In this document: in pieces, positions 50,252 through 58,165 of the stretch | Layout: each line of letters starts with the position of its first letter | Numbering within the stretch: the stretch's first letter is position 1 | Source of the DNA: Streptomyces sp. CB02056 | Lineage (GTDB): Bacteria > Actinomycetota > Actinomycetes > Streptomycetales > Streptomycetaceae | Direction of reading: 5' to 3' | Assembly: GCF_001905545.1 (NCBI RefSeq) | Contig: NZ_LIPD01000013.1 | Coordinates: forward strand, 62,001 to 126,000 | Length of the DNA: 64,000 nt | Translations under genes and position numbers: made by a program | The notes under the pieces: model-generated | Told to the model about the DNA's origin: nothing | What the model saw: only the letters and a program-made list of their open reading frames with translations | Databases searched by the model: none

Positions 50252-50710
50252 CTATCCGCCCTGCAACACCTTCCGCGCCCGGGCCCAGACCTGCCGGTCC
50301 ACCGTGCCGGCCCGGCGGCGGAAGTCCGCCAGCGGTACCTCGCGCAGCTCGTCGGTCTCCAGCCAGCTGGCCCGGCCCTGCCGGTCGCCCACCACGCCGG
50401 GCGGCAGCGGCAGCACGCCCGGGCGCTCCGCGTGGTGCTTGCTGGTGATCTTCGCGACGGTGGCGGTCCGGCCGTGCACCCGCAGCACCAGGCACGGGCG
50501 GTCCTTGGCACCGGGGCCGTCCTCGAACGGCACCAGCGCCCACCAGACCTCCTGCGGCCGCGGGCCGGCCCCCGTCCGCGGCCGCGGACCGGCCGGCCCG
50601 GACGGACGCGGCGCCGGACGGGCGCGCCGCACCAGCGCCGCCGCGGCGGCGGCCAGCAGCGCGACGCCCAGCAGCGACAGGACGAGCCAGGTAGCGGTCA
50701 TGCCGTTCAT
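50252..50710 (-). CDS. PemK/MazF-like protein with N-terminal membrane helix
   Basis: A 152-residue protein. A membrane helix (TWLVLSLLGVALLAAAAAALV, about 6-26) and Pro/Arg linker precede a MazF-like barrel: EVWWALVPFEDGPGAKDRPCLVL, TVAKITSKHH and ELREVPLADFRRRAGTVD. Classic MazF toxins have no membrane anchor and are preceded by an antitoxin; none is seen here. It may be a diverged, non-toxic relative. Start ATG at 50710; ATG at 50701 is close by. It converges on cysM with 3 bp between stops. Confidence 0.75.
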   Translation of the reverse strand: MNGMTATWLVLSLLGVALLAAAAAALVRRARPAPRPSGPAGPRPRTGAGPRPQEVWWALVPFEDGPGAKDRPCLVLRVHGRTATVAKITSKHHAERPGVLPLPPGVVGDRQGRASWLETDELREVPLADFRRRAGTVDRQVWARARKVLQGG

Positions 50711-50899
50711 GCGGCGAACCGTACCGGGCCGGGGGTGAACGCCACCACCGCGACGGCCGGACACCCGTCCGGGCATTTGTCCGCGCATTGCTCCCGGTTC
50801 GTCACGGAACTGCCACAATGCCCGTTCTGCGCCCGGAGCCCCGGCCGTCCCGGCAAGGCTGCGTCACGAACGTCCGCCCCCGTCCCCCGGAGGTGCCCC

Positions 50900-51091
50900 G
50901 TGGCCCGTGGCCCCGAGCTGTGGTCCTACGCCGAGATCGCCCGCCACATCAACGTCCGGCGCGAGACCGTCCGCAGCTACCGGAGGCACCGGCTGCTGCC
51001 CGATCCGGACGTGATCGACGGCAGCGGCCACCCGCGGTGGTACCCGTTCACCATCCGCAGCTGGGCCCGCAACCGGCCCCGCCGCCGCTGA
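50900..51091 (+). CDS. Small MerR-like helix-turn-helix protein
   Basis: A 63-residue protein consisting almost only of an HTH: LWSYAEIARHINVRRETVRSY followed by RRHRLLPDPDVID and HPRWYPFTIRSWARN. It resembles the DNA-binding half of MerR regulators or phage excisionase-like proteins. GTG at 50900 has GGAGGTG 5 bp upstream. There is no effector domain. Streptomycetes have many such small proteins of unproved role. It is followed 246 bp later by the metallo-hydrolase. Confidence 0.72.
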   Translation: MARGPELWSYAEIARHINVRRETVRSYRRHRLLPDPDVIDGSGHPRWYPFTIRSWARNRPRRR

Positions 51092-51337
51092 TCCCCCGGC
51101 CCGTCAACCGCCCGCGCCCCCGCCCCGGGCGTTCTGGTGATTCCGCCCACAGCCCGGCACGGGGACGGGGGCAAAGTGCCGCTCCGCCCTTACCCTCGAC
51201 ACACCAACGCAGTGCTACCGGCCGGTCCACCGGGCCCGGCCTGCCGTTTTCCATGCTGTTTTCCACGCTGTGCCCGTGGAGGACGGCGATGCCGTTTTCC
51301 AGCAGCAGCCAGGATGTGTCGGGGCGGAGGGGCTCGG

Positions 51338-52084
51338 ATGAAACTGACCGTGGTGGGGTGCTCGGGGAGCTTCCCGGCCGCCGACTCGCCCTGCTCCAGC
51401 TACCTGGTCGAGGCCGAGGGCTACCGCGTCGTCCTCGACCTCGGCAACGGAGCCCTCGGCGCCCTCCAGAAGTACACCGGCCTCTACGACGTCGACGCCG
51501 TCCTGCTCAGCCACCTGCACGCCGACCACTGCGTCGACCTGTGCGCCTACTGGGTGGCCCGCAACTACCGCGCCGAGGGCTGCCCCGAACTGCTGCCCGT
51601 GTACGGCCCGGCCGGCACCGCCGAGCGGCTCGCCCGCGCCTACGACATGCCGGAGAACCCCGGCATGAAGGAGGTGTTCGAGTTCCGCACCCTCACCCCC
51701 GGCGGCTTCCGGCTCGGCCCGTTCCGGATCGACGTCGCCCAGGTCAACCACCCCGTCGACGCCTTCGCCTTCCGGCTGGAGCACGACGGCCGCTCGCTGG
51801 TCTACAGCGGGGACACCGGCGAGAGCGCCGAACTCGTCGAACTCGCCCGCGACACCGACCTCTTCCTCTGCGAGGCCGCGTACATCGACGGGCGCGACAC
51901 CTACCAGGCCGTCCACCTCAACGGCCGCGAGGCCGGCGAGCACGCCGCCGCGGCCCGCGCCCGCCGGCTCGTCCTGACCCACATCCCCCCGTGGACCGAC
52001 GCCGAGCACAACCGGCGGGACGCCGCGGCGGCCTACCCCGGGCCGGTCGAGGTCGCCCGGGCCGGCGCGGTGTACGAGGTCTGA
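51338..52084 (+). CDS. Metallo-beta-lactamase-fold hydrolase
   Basis: A 248-residue metal-dependent hydrolase. The zinc motif SHLHADHCVD holds His59, His61, Asp63 and His64, with NHPVDAFAFRL, VYSGDTGES and LTHIPPW giving the other ligands. Size and gene context (after cysM, before rph and rdgB) match mycobacterial Rv1339, described as a cyclic-nucleotide phosphodiesterase. Transfer of that activity is an inference. ATG at 51338 with GGCGGAGGGG upstream. Confidence 0.86.
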   Translation: MKLTVVGCSGSFPAADSPCSSYLVEAEGYRVVLDLGNGALGALQKYTGLYDVDAVLLSHLHADHCVDLCAYWVARNYRAEGCPELLPVYGPAGTAERLARAYDMPENPGMKEVFEFRTLTPGGFRLGPFRIDVAQVNHPVDAFAFRLEHDGRSLVYSGDTGESAELVELARDTDLFLCEAAYIDGRDTYQAVHLNGREAGEHAAAARARRLVLTHIPPWTDAEHNRRDAAAAYPGPVEVARAGAVYEV

Positions 52085-52324
52085 GAGCGGGCCGGCGAGG
52101 CCTGAGAGTGGGCCGGCGAGGTCGGGCGGGATTCCCGGAAAAATGCTTCGGGACGACCCGCAACCTCCGCGCCCCCCGCACGTCCTTGTGAGTGAGCGGC
52201 GGGAAACGCCGCCGGAACGGCCGGCCCGTCGGGCACGGACGCGATCACACTACTCATCAGGCCCGCTTCGTGCTGCCCGGATCCGGTCGTACCGGTCCGG
52301 GACGGATATCCAGGGGGAAATCCC

Positions 52325-53644
52325 ATGCGCAAGACCGACCGTGCCCTGAACCGGGCCCGCCGGCTCACCCCGGCGCTGGCGCTGACCGCCGCGCTGCTCG
52401 CCGGCGGCGCCGTGACCGCAGCCCCGGCCTTCGCCGCCGCCGGGCCGCTCAGCCTCACCGTGCACACCCCGGCGGTGGTCGGCTTCGCGGGCGGGCCGGT
52501 CGAGTTCACCGAACACCTCGGCAACCCGGGTGACCAGGGCACCTCCGTCGTGCTGGACTTCGAGATCGAGAGCGACCTCGGGACGCCGCCGAACGCCCTG
52601 AGCCTCGACTACTTCAGCGAGCTGACCGGCGGCTGGCTGCCGGTGGAGCTGACGGAGCGCCCCGGGGCGGACAAGGTGGTCAACGCGGGCGGCACCGGCA
52701 AGGTCGTGGTCCCGGCGGGCGGCACCGACGTCCGGCTGCGGCTCGGCGTGCCGATGGGCAAGCCCCACGACGGGGCCACCAACGGCGGCACCGGTCCGAG
52801 CCTCACCTTCCGCACCGGCGTCAAGGGCTGGTCGCAGGACTCCCCGGTCGAGCCGCCGCTCACCGACAGCCACGTGGTCAAGGTGGAGGGGATCAGCAAC
52901 GGAGTGTCCGGGGTCCCGGCCGAGGTCGTCGCGGGCGGCGAGCCCGTCGAGTTCGACGCGGTGCTCTCGAACCCGACGCCGTCCGCCTACACCAACCTCG
53001 GCAACGTGCTGTTCACCGACCGCCTCGCCAAGGTCGAGGTCCGCGGCGCCGACGGGAAGTGGACCACCGTGCCGGGCGTCACGGCCCCGGCGGAGCCCGT
53101 GGCGGGCCACTACCTGGACGGTCGCAACTCCTCGGCGGCGCCCCAGAGTTCGACCACCCGGCGGGTCCGGGTCAGCTACCCCGCCGACAGCCCGCTGGGC
53201 AGGACGGCGCTGAACCCCTGCGTGTTCGTCAACGAGGGCGAGGAGATGCCCTTCCGGGGCACCACCATGTGCTCGCAGGGCGCCACCACCGAGGTCGTCG
53301 CCCCCGCGCCGAAGCCCTCCCCGACCGGCACCCACAAGGCCGGCGAGCCCTCGACCGGGCCGGCCGGCTCCGACGGCTCGCGGCCGAAGCCGGACGGCGG
53401 CGCGGGCGTCGCCCAGCCGGCCGGCGACACCACCACGGCGCCCGCCGCCCCCGCTCCGGCCGCGCCGCAGCCCGGCGCCGTGTCCGCCGACAACGCCCCC
53501 GCCGCGGCCGCCCGGCCGGTGGACGCGAACCTGGCCTCCACCGGTGCGGACAGCGACCGGACCGGCCTGATCGCGGGCGTCGGCGCGCTGCTGGTCGGCG
53601 TCGGTGCGGGGGCCTTCGTGCTGGTCCGCCGCCGCACCGGCTGA
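52325..53644 (+). CDS. Secreted cell-wall-anchored protein with LASTG sorting signal
   Basis: A 439-residue surface protein. The signal peptide (basic start, then LALTAALLAGGAVTAAPAFA) is cut near residue 38. Two immunoglobulin-like repeats follow (about 40-165 and 180-310), each with a conserved EV-G-EPVEF-type strand. A Pro/Ala/Thr-rich stalk leads to LASTG, a helix and RRRTG. LAxTG is the motif used by class E sortases. No class E sortase is in the window (the one at 13940 is class F). ATG at 52325. Confidence 0.88.
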   Translation: MRKTDRALNRARRLTPALALTAALLAGGAVTAAPAFAAAGPLSLTVHTPAVVGFAGGPVEFTEHLGNPGDQGTSVVLDFEIESDLGTPPNALSLDYFSELTGGWLPVELTERPGADKVVNAGGTGKVVVPAGGTDVRLRLGVPMGKPHDGATNGGTGPSLTFRTGVKGWSQDSPVEPPLTDSHVVKVEGISNGVSGVPAEVVAGGEPVEFDAVLSNPTPSAYTNLGNVLFTDRLAKVEVRGADGKWTTVPGVTAPAEPVAGHYLDGRNSSAAPQSSTTRRVRVSYPADSPLGRTALNPCVFVNEGEEMPFRGTTMCSQGATTEVVAPAPKPSPTGTHKAGEPSTGPAGSDGSRPKPDGGAGVAQPAGDTTTAPAAPAPAAPQPGAVSADNAPAAAARPVDANLASTGADSDRTGLIAGVGALLVGVGAGAFVLVRRRTG

Positions 53645-53680
53645 CCGCGCACGGCCGTGCCGTCGGCGGGGCGTACGGCT

Positions 53681-54967
53681 CTAGCGCAGGCCGGGGACGG
53701 GCAGCCCGAGGTGGTCCCGCAGGGTGGGGCCGGTGTAGTCGGTGCGGAACACCCCGCGCTCCTGGAGCAGCGGGACCACACGGTCGACGAACTCGTCCAG
53801 GCCGCCCGGGGTGAGGTGCGGGACGAGGATGAAGCCGTCGGCCGCGTCGCTCTGCACGAAGCGGTCGATCTCGGCGGCGACGGTGGCGGGCGCTCCGATG
53901 AAGGACTGCCGACCGGTCAGCTCGATCACCAGTTCGCGGCTGGTCAGCCTCTTCTCCGCGGCCACCGCCCGCCACCGTTCGGCGACGGCCACCGGGTCGG
54001 CGTGCCGGACCCGGCCCTGGACCAGGCCGCTGTCCGGGTCGGGGTCGACGGCCGGCAGCGGTCCGTCCGGGTCGTGGTCGGACAGGTCGACGCCCCAGAC
54101 CTGCTCCAGGAAGGCGATCGCGGTCTGCGGGCTCACCTGGGCCCGGCGGATCTCCCGGGCCCGTTCGGCCGCCTCGGCGTCGGTGTCGCCGAGGACGAAG
54201 GTGACCCCGGGCATGATCTTCAGCTCGTCCGGCTTGCGGCCGTACGCGGCGAGCCGGCGCTTGACGTCGGCGTGGAAGGCCTGGCCGTCGGCGAGGGTGG
54301 AGTGCCGGGAGAAGACCACGTCGGCGGCGGCGGCCGCGAACTCGCGCCCCTCGTCGGAGTCCCCGGCCTGGATCACCACCGGGTGGCCCTGCGGCGGTCG
54401 CGGCAGCGAGAGCCTGCCCTCGACCTCGAACTGCGGGCCGGAGTGCCGGACGGGTTCCTCCCCGGCGTCCCAGAACTCCCGTGCCAGCTGGACGGATTCG
54501 GCGGCCCGGGTGTAGCGGTCGGCGCGGTCCAGGTACCCGCCGCGGCGGAAGTTCTCCCCGGTGAAGGCGTCCGAGGAGGTGACCACGTTCCAGGCCGCGC
54601 GGCCGCCGGAGAGGTGGTCCAACGAGGCGAAGCGGCGGGCCAGTTCGTACGGCTCGTTGAAGGTCGCGTTGACGGTGGCGGCCAGGCCGAGCCGTTCGGT
54701 GACGGCGGCCAGCGCGTTCAGCACGGTGATCGACTCGGGGCGGCCGACCACGTCGAGGTCGTGGATGAGGCCCTTGGTCTCGCGCAGCCGCAGGCCCTCG
54801 GCGAGGAAGAAGAAGTCGAACTTCCCGCGCTCGGCGGTCTGCGCGAGGTGGCGGAAGGAGGAGAACTCGATGTGGCTGCCGGCGGCCGGGTCGCTCCACA
54901 CCGTGGTGTTGTTGACGCCGGGGAAGTGCGCGGCGAGGTGGATCTGCTTGAGCGGTCGGTCCGTCAT
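53681..54967 (-). CDS. Flavin-dependent monooxygenase, NtaA/SnaA/DszA family
   Basis: A 428-residue bacterial-luciferase-fold (LLM class) monooxygenase of the FMNH2-dependent group. It reads FDFFFLAEGLRLRETKGLIHD, then GLAATVNATFNEPYELARRFASLD, SGGRAAWNVVTSSDAFTGENF and PVVIQAGDSDEGREFAAAAAD. Members attack organosulfur compounds, chelators or antibiotics. A leader peptide of the sulfur-gene type heads the operon, which favours an organosulfur substrate. Its ATG at 54967 overlaps the stop of the gene upstream (54964), so the two are coupled. Confidence 0.88.
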   Translation of the reverse strand: MTDRPLKQIHLAAHFPGVNNTTVWSDPAAGSHIEFSSFRHLAQTAERGKFDFFFLAEGLRLRETKGLIHDLDVVGRPESITVLNALAAVTERLGLAATVNATFNEPYELARRFASLDHLSGGRAAWNVVTSSDAFTGENFRRGGYLDRADRYTRAAESVQLAREFWDAGEEPVRHSGPQFEVEGRLSLPRPPQGHPVVIQAGDSDEGREFAAAAADVVFSRHSTLADGQAFHADVKRRLAAYGRKPDELKIMPGVTFVLGDTDAEAAERAREIRRAQVSPQTAIAFLEQVWGVDLSDHDPDGPLPAVDPDPDSGLVQGRVRHADPVAVAERWRAVAAEKRLTSRELVIELTGRQSFIGAPATVAAEIDRFVQSDAADGFILVPHLTPGGLDEFVDRVVPLLQERGVFRTDYTGPTLRDHLGLPVPGLR

Positions 54968-56037
54968 CGGGTCACCTCGGCGAGGGCGGGAGCGGCGGTG
55001 GAGGCGGGGGAGGTGGGGGAGCCGTCGGCGGGGCGGGCGGCGTAGCGGCTGGCCGGGCGGGCCAGGCCGAGGTGGTCGCGCAGGGTGCGGCCGGTGTACC
55101 CGGTGCGCAGCAGTCCGGCGGCGCGCAGGGCGGGGGCGATCCGGTCGGCCAGCGCGGCGAGGTCGCGCGACGGGTCGGAGGGGGAGAGGTGGAAGCCGTC
55201 GACGCCGGTGCCGGGCGCGGTGAGCTCGGCGAGCAGCCGCTCGTCGGCGGCCCGGTCGGGCAGGGCGGACAGGTCGGCGTCGAGCCGGGCGAGGACGCGC
55301 AGGTTCTCGCCGGCCCGCAGCCGCAGCTCGGTGGCGGCGGTCAGCCGGGTGGCGCGGTCGGGGGCGTCGAGCAGGACGACGTCGGCGTGCCGGATCGCGG
55401 CGTCGACCCGGGCCCGCCCGCCCGGGGAGGCGTCCGGCGCGAGGTCGGCGGCGGCGACGGGCACCACGACCACCGGGCGGCCCTGCGGCGGGCGCGGGGT
55501 GATGGACGGGCCGCGGACGGAGAAGCGCGGGCCCTCGAAGTCGATGTAGTGCAGCTTGTCGCGGTCGATGAACCGTCCGGTGGCGGTGTCGCGGATCTCC
55601 GCGTCGTCCTCCCAGCTGTCCCAGAGCCGGGCGGCCACCTCGACGGCGTCGGCGGCCTCGGCCCACAGCTCGTCCTCGGCGGCGACGGGGCGGCGGCCGA
55701 AGGCCCGCGCCTCGGCCTCGGTCGTGGAGACGCCGACCAGCCAGCCGGCCCGGCCCTCGCTCACCCAGTCCAGGGTGTTGACCGAGATCGAGGTGTGGAA
55801 GGGCTCGGTGTGGGTGGTGGTGACGGTCGGCACCAGCCCGACCCGGCCGGTCAGCGGGGCGGTCCGGGCGAGGGTGGCGAGCGCGTCGGGGCGGCTCGGC
55901 TGGGCGGCGAAGGAGTCGTCGAGGGTGACGAAGTCCAGGGTGGCCCGCTCGGCGAGGCGGGCGAGGGCGGTGTAGTGCCCGGCGTCGAGACGGCCGGGGC
56001 TGTCGAGGGCTGCGGACAGGTGCAACTGGCGGGGCAT
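54964..56037 (-). CDS. Flavin-dependent monooxygenase, LLM class
   Basis: A 357-residue LLM-class monooxygenase, first gene of a two-gene operon. It shows ERATLDFVTLDDSFAAQ, LVPTVTTTHTEPFHTSISVNTLDWVS and GRAGWLVGVST, with PVVVVPV in the last third. It is shorter and less conserved than its partner. ATG at 56037. A reductase to supply FMNH2 is not in the operon, so it must come from elsewhere. Confidence 0.85.
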   Translation of the reverse strand: MPRQLHLSAALDSPGRLDAGHYTALARLAERATLDFVTLDDSFAAQPSRPDALATLARTAPLTGRVGLVPTVTTTHTEPFHTSISVNTLDWVSEGRAGWLVGVSTTEAEARAFGRRPVAAEDELWAEAADAVEVAARLWDSWEDDAEIRDTATGRFIDRDKLHYIDFEGPRFSVRGPSITPRPPQGRPVVVVPVAAADLAPDASPGGRARVDAAIRHADVVLLDAPDRATRLTAATELRLRAGENLRVLARLDADLSALPDRAADERLLAELTAPGTGVDGFHLSPSDPSRDLAALADRIAPALRAAGLLRTGYTGRTLRDHLGLARPASRYAARPADGSPTSPASTAAPALAEVTR

Positions 56038-56217
56038 GGTGAGCCTGGCTTCCTCGTGCGGACGCGTGCGGGCACCGGCGCACCCGTACGGGGACACGGG
56101 TGCGCGGGGGCGCGCCGGAGCGCGGTGGCGGCCCGCGGGCGGAGCCCGTACGGGCGGGGGAGGGAGGACCGGCGCCGGGCGGGACGTCAGCCGGGCGGCG
56201 GTGGGGGAACGGTCAGC

Positions 56218-56295
56218 TCAGCCGCGACACGCCGCGGACCACACGCGACCGAAGTCGATGTGGCTGCGGGTGACCAGCGGGCACGAGGCGTTCAC
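56218..56295 (-). CDS. Leader peptide upstream of the flavin monooxygenase operon
   Basis: A 25-residue ORF with the same pattern as the cysO leader: LVTRSHIDFGRVWSAACRG, with Arg-x-His-x-Asp, Ser-Ala and Cys. GTG at 56295 is the start. A promoter TTGACG (minus strand, 56326-56331) with AGTTGA complement as -10 (56302-56307), 18 bp apart, would start transcription on the GTG, making it leaderless. The 180-bp gap to the operon is suited to attenuation. This family of peptides sits before sulfur-assimilation genes in streptomycetes. Confidence 0.75.
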   Translation of the reverse strand: MNASCPLVTRSHIDFGRVWSAACRG

Positions 56296-56436
56296 CGCTT
56301 CAGTTGACCAGGGCGTCCGGCGGTTCGTCAACCGTCGTTTCCGCCCGCCTGAGCCCGCCTGAGCCCGCCGGAGTCCGGCGGGAGTCCGGTCGGGGAGCCG
56401 CCGGAGCCGCGTGGGCGTGCCCGGGTACGCCGAAGA

Positions 56437-56474
56437 CCCCGCCCCGCCGCTGGGGGAGCAGCGGCGGGGCGGGG
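56437..56474. terminator. Terminator after nagE2
   Basis: A perfect 15-bp inverted repeat (56437-56451 with 56460-56474, 8-nt loop) lies 28 bp beyond the nagE2 stop in its direction of transcription. Confidence 0.88.
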
Positions 56475-56501
56475 CCTCGGGAGCGGGCGGTGACGCGGGC
56501 G

Positions 56502-57779
56502 TCAGGCCTTGGTGACGTCCTCGATCTCGTCGTCGTCCTCGCGACCGGGGGTCTTGAGGTCGAACTTGGTGATCGCGAAGCGGAACAGGAAGTAGTAGAC
56601 CGCGGCGAAGGCCAGGCCGAGCGGGATGATCATCCACGGGTCGGTGGCCTTGTTCCAGGCCAGCGCGTAGTCGATCAGGCCGCCGGAGAAGGTGAAGCCG
56701 TCGTGCACGCCGAGCGCCCAGGTGACGGTCATCGAGACGGCGGTGAGCAGCGCGTGGATGACGTACAGGACCGGGGCGATGAAGACGAAGGCGAACTCGA
56801 TCGGCTCGGTGACACCGGTCACGAAGGAGGTCAGGGCCAGCGAGACCATCATGCCGGTGACGGCCTTGCGGCGGTGCGCCTTGGCGGCGTGGGCGATGGC
56901 CAGCGCGGCGGCGGGCAGCGCGAACATCATGATCGGGTAGAAGCCCGACATGAACTGTCCGGCGGTCGGGTCGCCGGCGAAGAAGCGGGTCAGGTCGCCG
57001 TGCACGACGGTGCCGTCGGGCTTGGTGAAGTCACCGGTCTGGAACCAGGCGTAGGAGTTCACGAACTGGTGCATGCCGACCGGCAGCAGGCCGCGGTTGA
57101 CCAGGCCGAAGGCGCCCGCACCGAACGCGCCGGCGCCGATCAGGGTGTCGTTCAGGCTCTTGATGGCGTCGCCGATCGGGCCCCAGGCCAGACCGAAGAA
57201 GACGCCGACGGCGGTGCCGACGAAGGCCATGATGATCGGGACCAGGCGGCGGCCGTTGAAGAAGCCGAGCCAGTCGACCAGCTTGGTGCGGTGGTACTTC
57301 TGCCACAGCACCGCGGCCAGTAGGCCGATCACGATGCCGCCGAGCACACCCGGGTTCTGGTAGGTGGCCGCCTCGTCCTTGCCGGGGAGGATCTTGTACT
57401 CGGTGATCGGGAACGCGGTGAGCACGTTCTTGTACACCAGGAAGCCGACCAGGGCGGCGAGGGCGGTGGAGCCGTCCGCCTTCTTGGCGTAGCCGATCGC
57501 GATACCCACCGCGAAGAGCATCGGCAGAGCGTCGAAGACCGAGGTGCCGGCGGTGTTGAACACCGCGGCGACCTTGTCCCAGCCGAGGCCGTCCTTGCCG
57601 AACACGTCGTCCTGGCCGAGACGCATCAGCAGACCGGCTGCGGGGAGCACGGCGATGGGCAGCTGGAGGCTGCGACCGATCTTCTGCAGACCCTGGAGGA
57701 GGTTCTGGCCGAACTTCTTGGCGGGGCTGGGTGAGGCCGGAGCCGTGGCGGGCGCCGGTGCCTGCGCAGACTGACTCAT
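56502..57779 (-). CDS. nagE2: GlcNAc-specific PTS permease, EIIC component
   Basis: A 425-residue membrane protein that imports N-acetylglucosamine and phosphorylates it together with EIIB (NagF). The EIIC signature LQLPIAVLPAAGLLMRLGQ opens the protein. FFNGRRLVPIIMA, GMHQFVNSYAWFQTG, VTGVTEPIEFAFVFIAP and LGVHDGFTFSGGLIDY follow. The family position is conserved next to nagE1 and nagF. A 34-bp DasR-type double palindrome lies 62 bp upstream. ATG at 57779. By analogy with S. coelicolor this copy is the main GlcNAc transporter. Confidence 0.93.
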   Translation of the reverse strand: MSQSAQAPAPATAPASPSPAKKFGQNLLQGLQKIGRSLQLPIAVLPAAGLLMRLGQDDVFGKDGLGWDKVAAVFNTAGTSVFDALPMLFAVGIAIGYAKKADGSTALAALVGFLVYKNVLTAFPITEYKILPGKDEAATYQNPGVLGGIVIGLLAAVLWQKYHRTKLVDWLGFFNGRRLVPIIMAFVGTAVGVFFGLAWGPIGDAIKSLNDTLIGAGAFGAGAFGLVNRGLLPVGMHQFVNSYAWFQTGDFTKPDGTVVHGDLTRFFAGDPTAGQFMSGFYPIMMFALPAAALAIAHAAKAHRRKAVTGMMVSLALTSFVTGVTEPIEFAFVFIAPVLYVIHALLTAVSMTVTWALGVHDGFTFSGGLIDYALAWNKATDPWMIIPLGLAFAAVYYFLFRFAITKFDLKTPGREDDDEIEDVTKA

Positions 57780-57840
57780 GGGGGTGGGTTCCTAACGGCA
57801 TGGCGGTCGGTCGGGGGGAAGGCACAGGGGCCGAACCGCG

Positions 57841-57874
57841 AACTGGTCTACACCACACGTGGTGTAGACCAGTT
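57841..57874. promoter_or_regulatory. Double DasR-like (dre) operator of nagE2
   Basis: ACTGGTCTACACCAC and its mirror GTGGTGTAGACCAGT form two abutting dre elements within a perfect palindrome with 16-bp arms (57841-57856 and 57859-57874, 2-bp spacer). It lies 62-95 bp upstream of the nagE2 start. Confidence 0.88.
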
Positions 57875-57985
57875 TTGTAGCACGGGTGGAGAAGTCGAGG
57901 AACCCCGGAAAGCGGTGTCGCCGGGAAGCGCTATGAAATCGAAACCTACTTACCGAATGGCGATCATGGTAGCGACCGCGATTGG

Positions 57986-58037
57986 GATTTTGGCCGACTG
58001 CGCAACAAAATCGATTTTGGCTAATCGCGCAACAAAA
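57986..58037. repeat. 25-bp direct repeat in the nagE2 upstream region
   Basis: Two copies (57986-58010 and 58013-58037) share GATTTTGGC and GCGCAACAAAA with a 5-bp variable centre (21 of 25 identical). They are strikingly AT-rich for this genome, start 27 bp apart and lie between the nagE1 terminator and the dre site of nagE2. The layout suggests a second regulator. Read in the nagE2 direction the unit is TTTTGTTGCGC-N5-GCCAAAATC. Confidence 0.75.
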
Positions 58038-58105
58038 GCACAGCGTGCTCCGGTGGGCCCTGCCAGGCGCGTTGGGCCCGGTCGGCCGGGCTTTCGGAAA
58101 TGCCG

Positions 58106-58136
58106 AAGGCCTCCGGACCGGTGGTCCGGAGGCCTT
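58106..58136. terminator. Terminator after nagE1
   Basis: A perfect 14-bp inverted repeat (58106-58119 with 58123-58136, 3-nt loop), 29 bp after the nagE1 stop on the minus strand. Confidence 0.9.
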
Positions 58137-58165
58137 TGCGGGGATAACTCGGGTGACGCCCGGGT

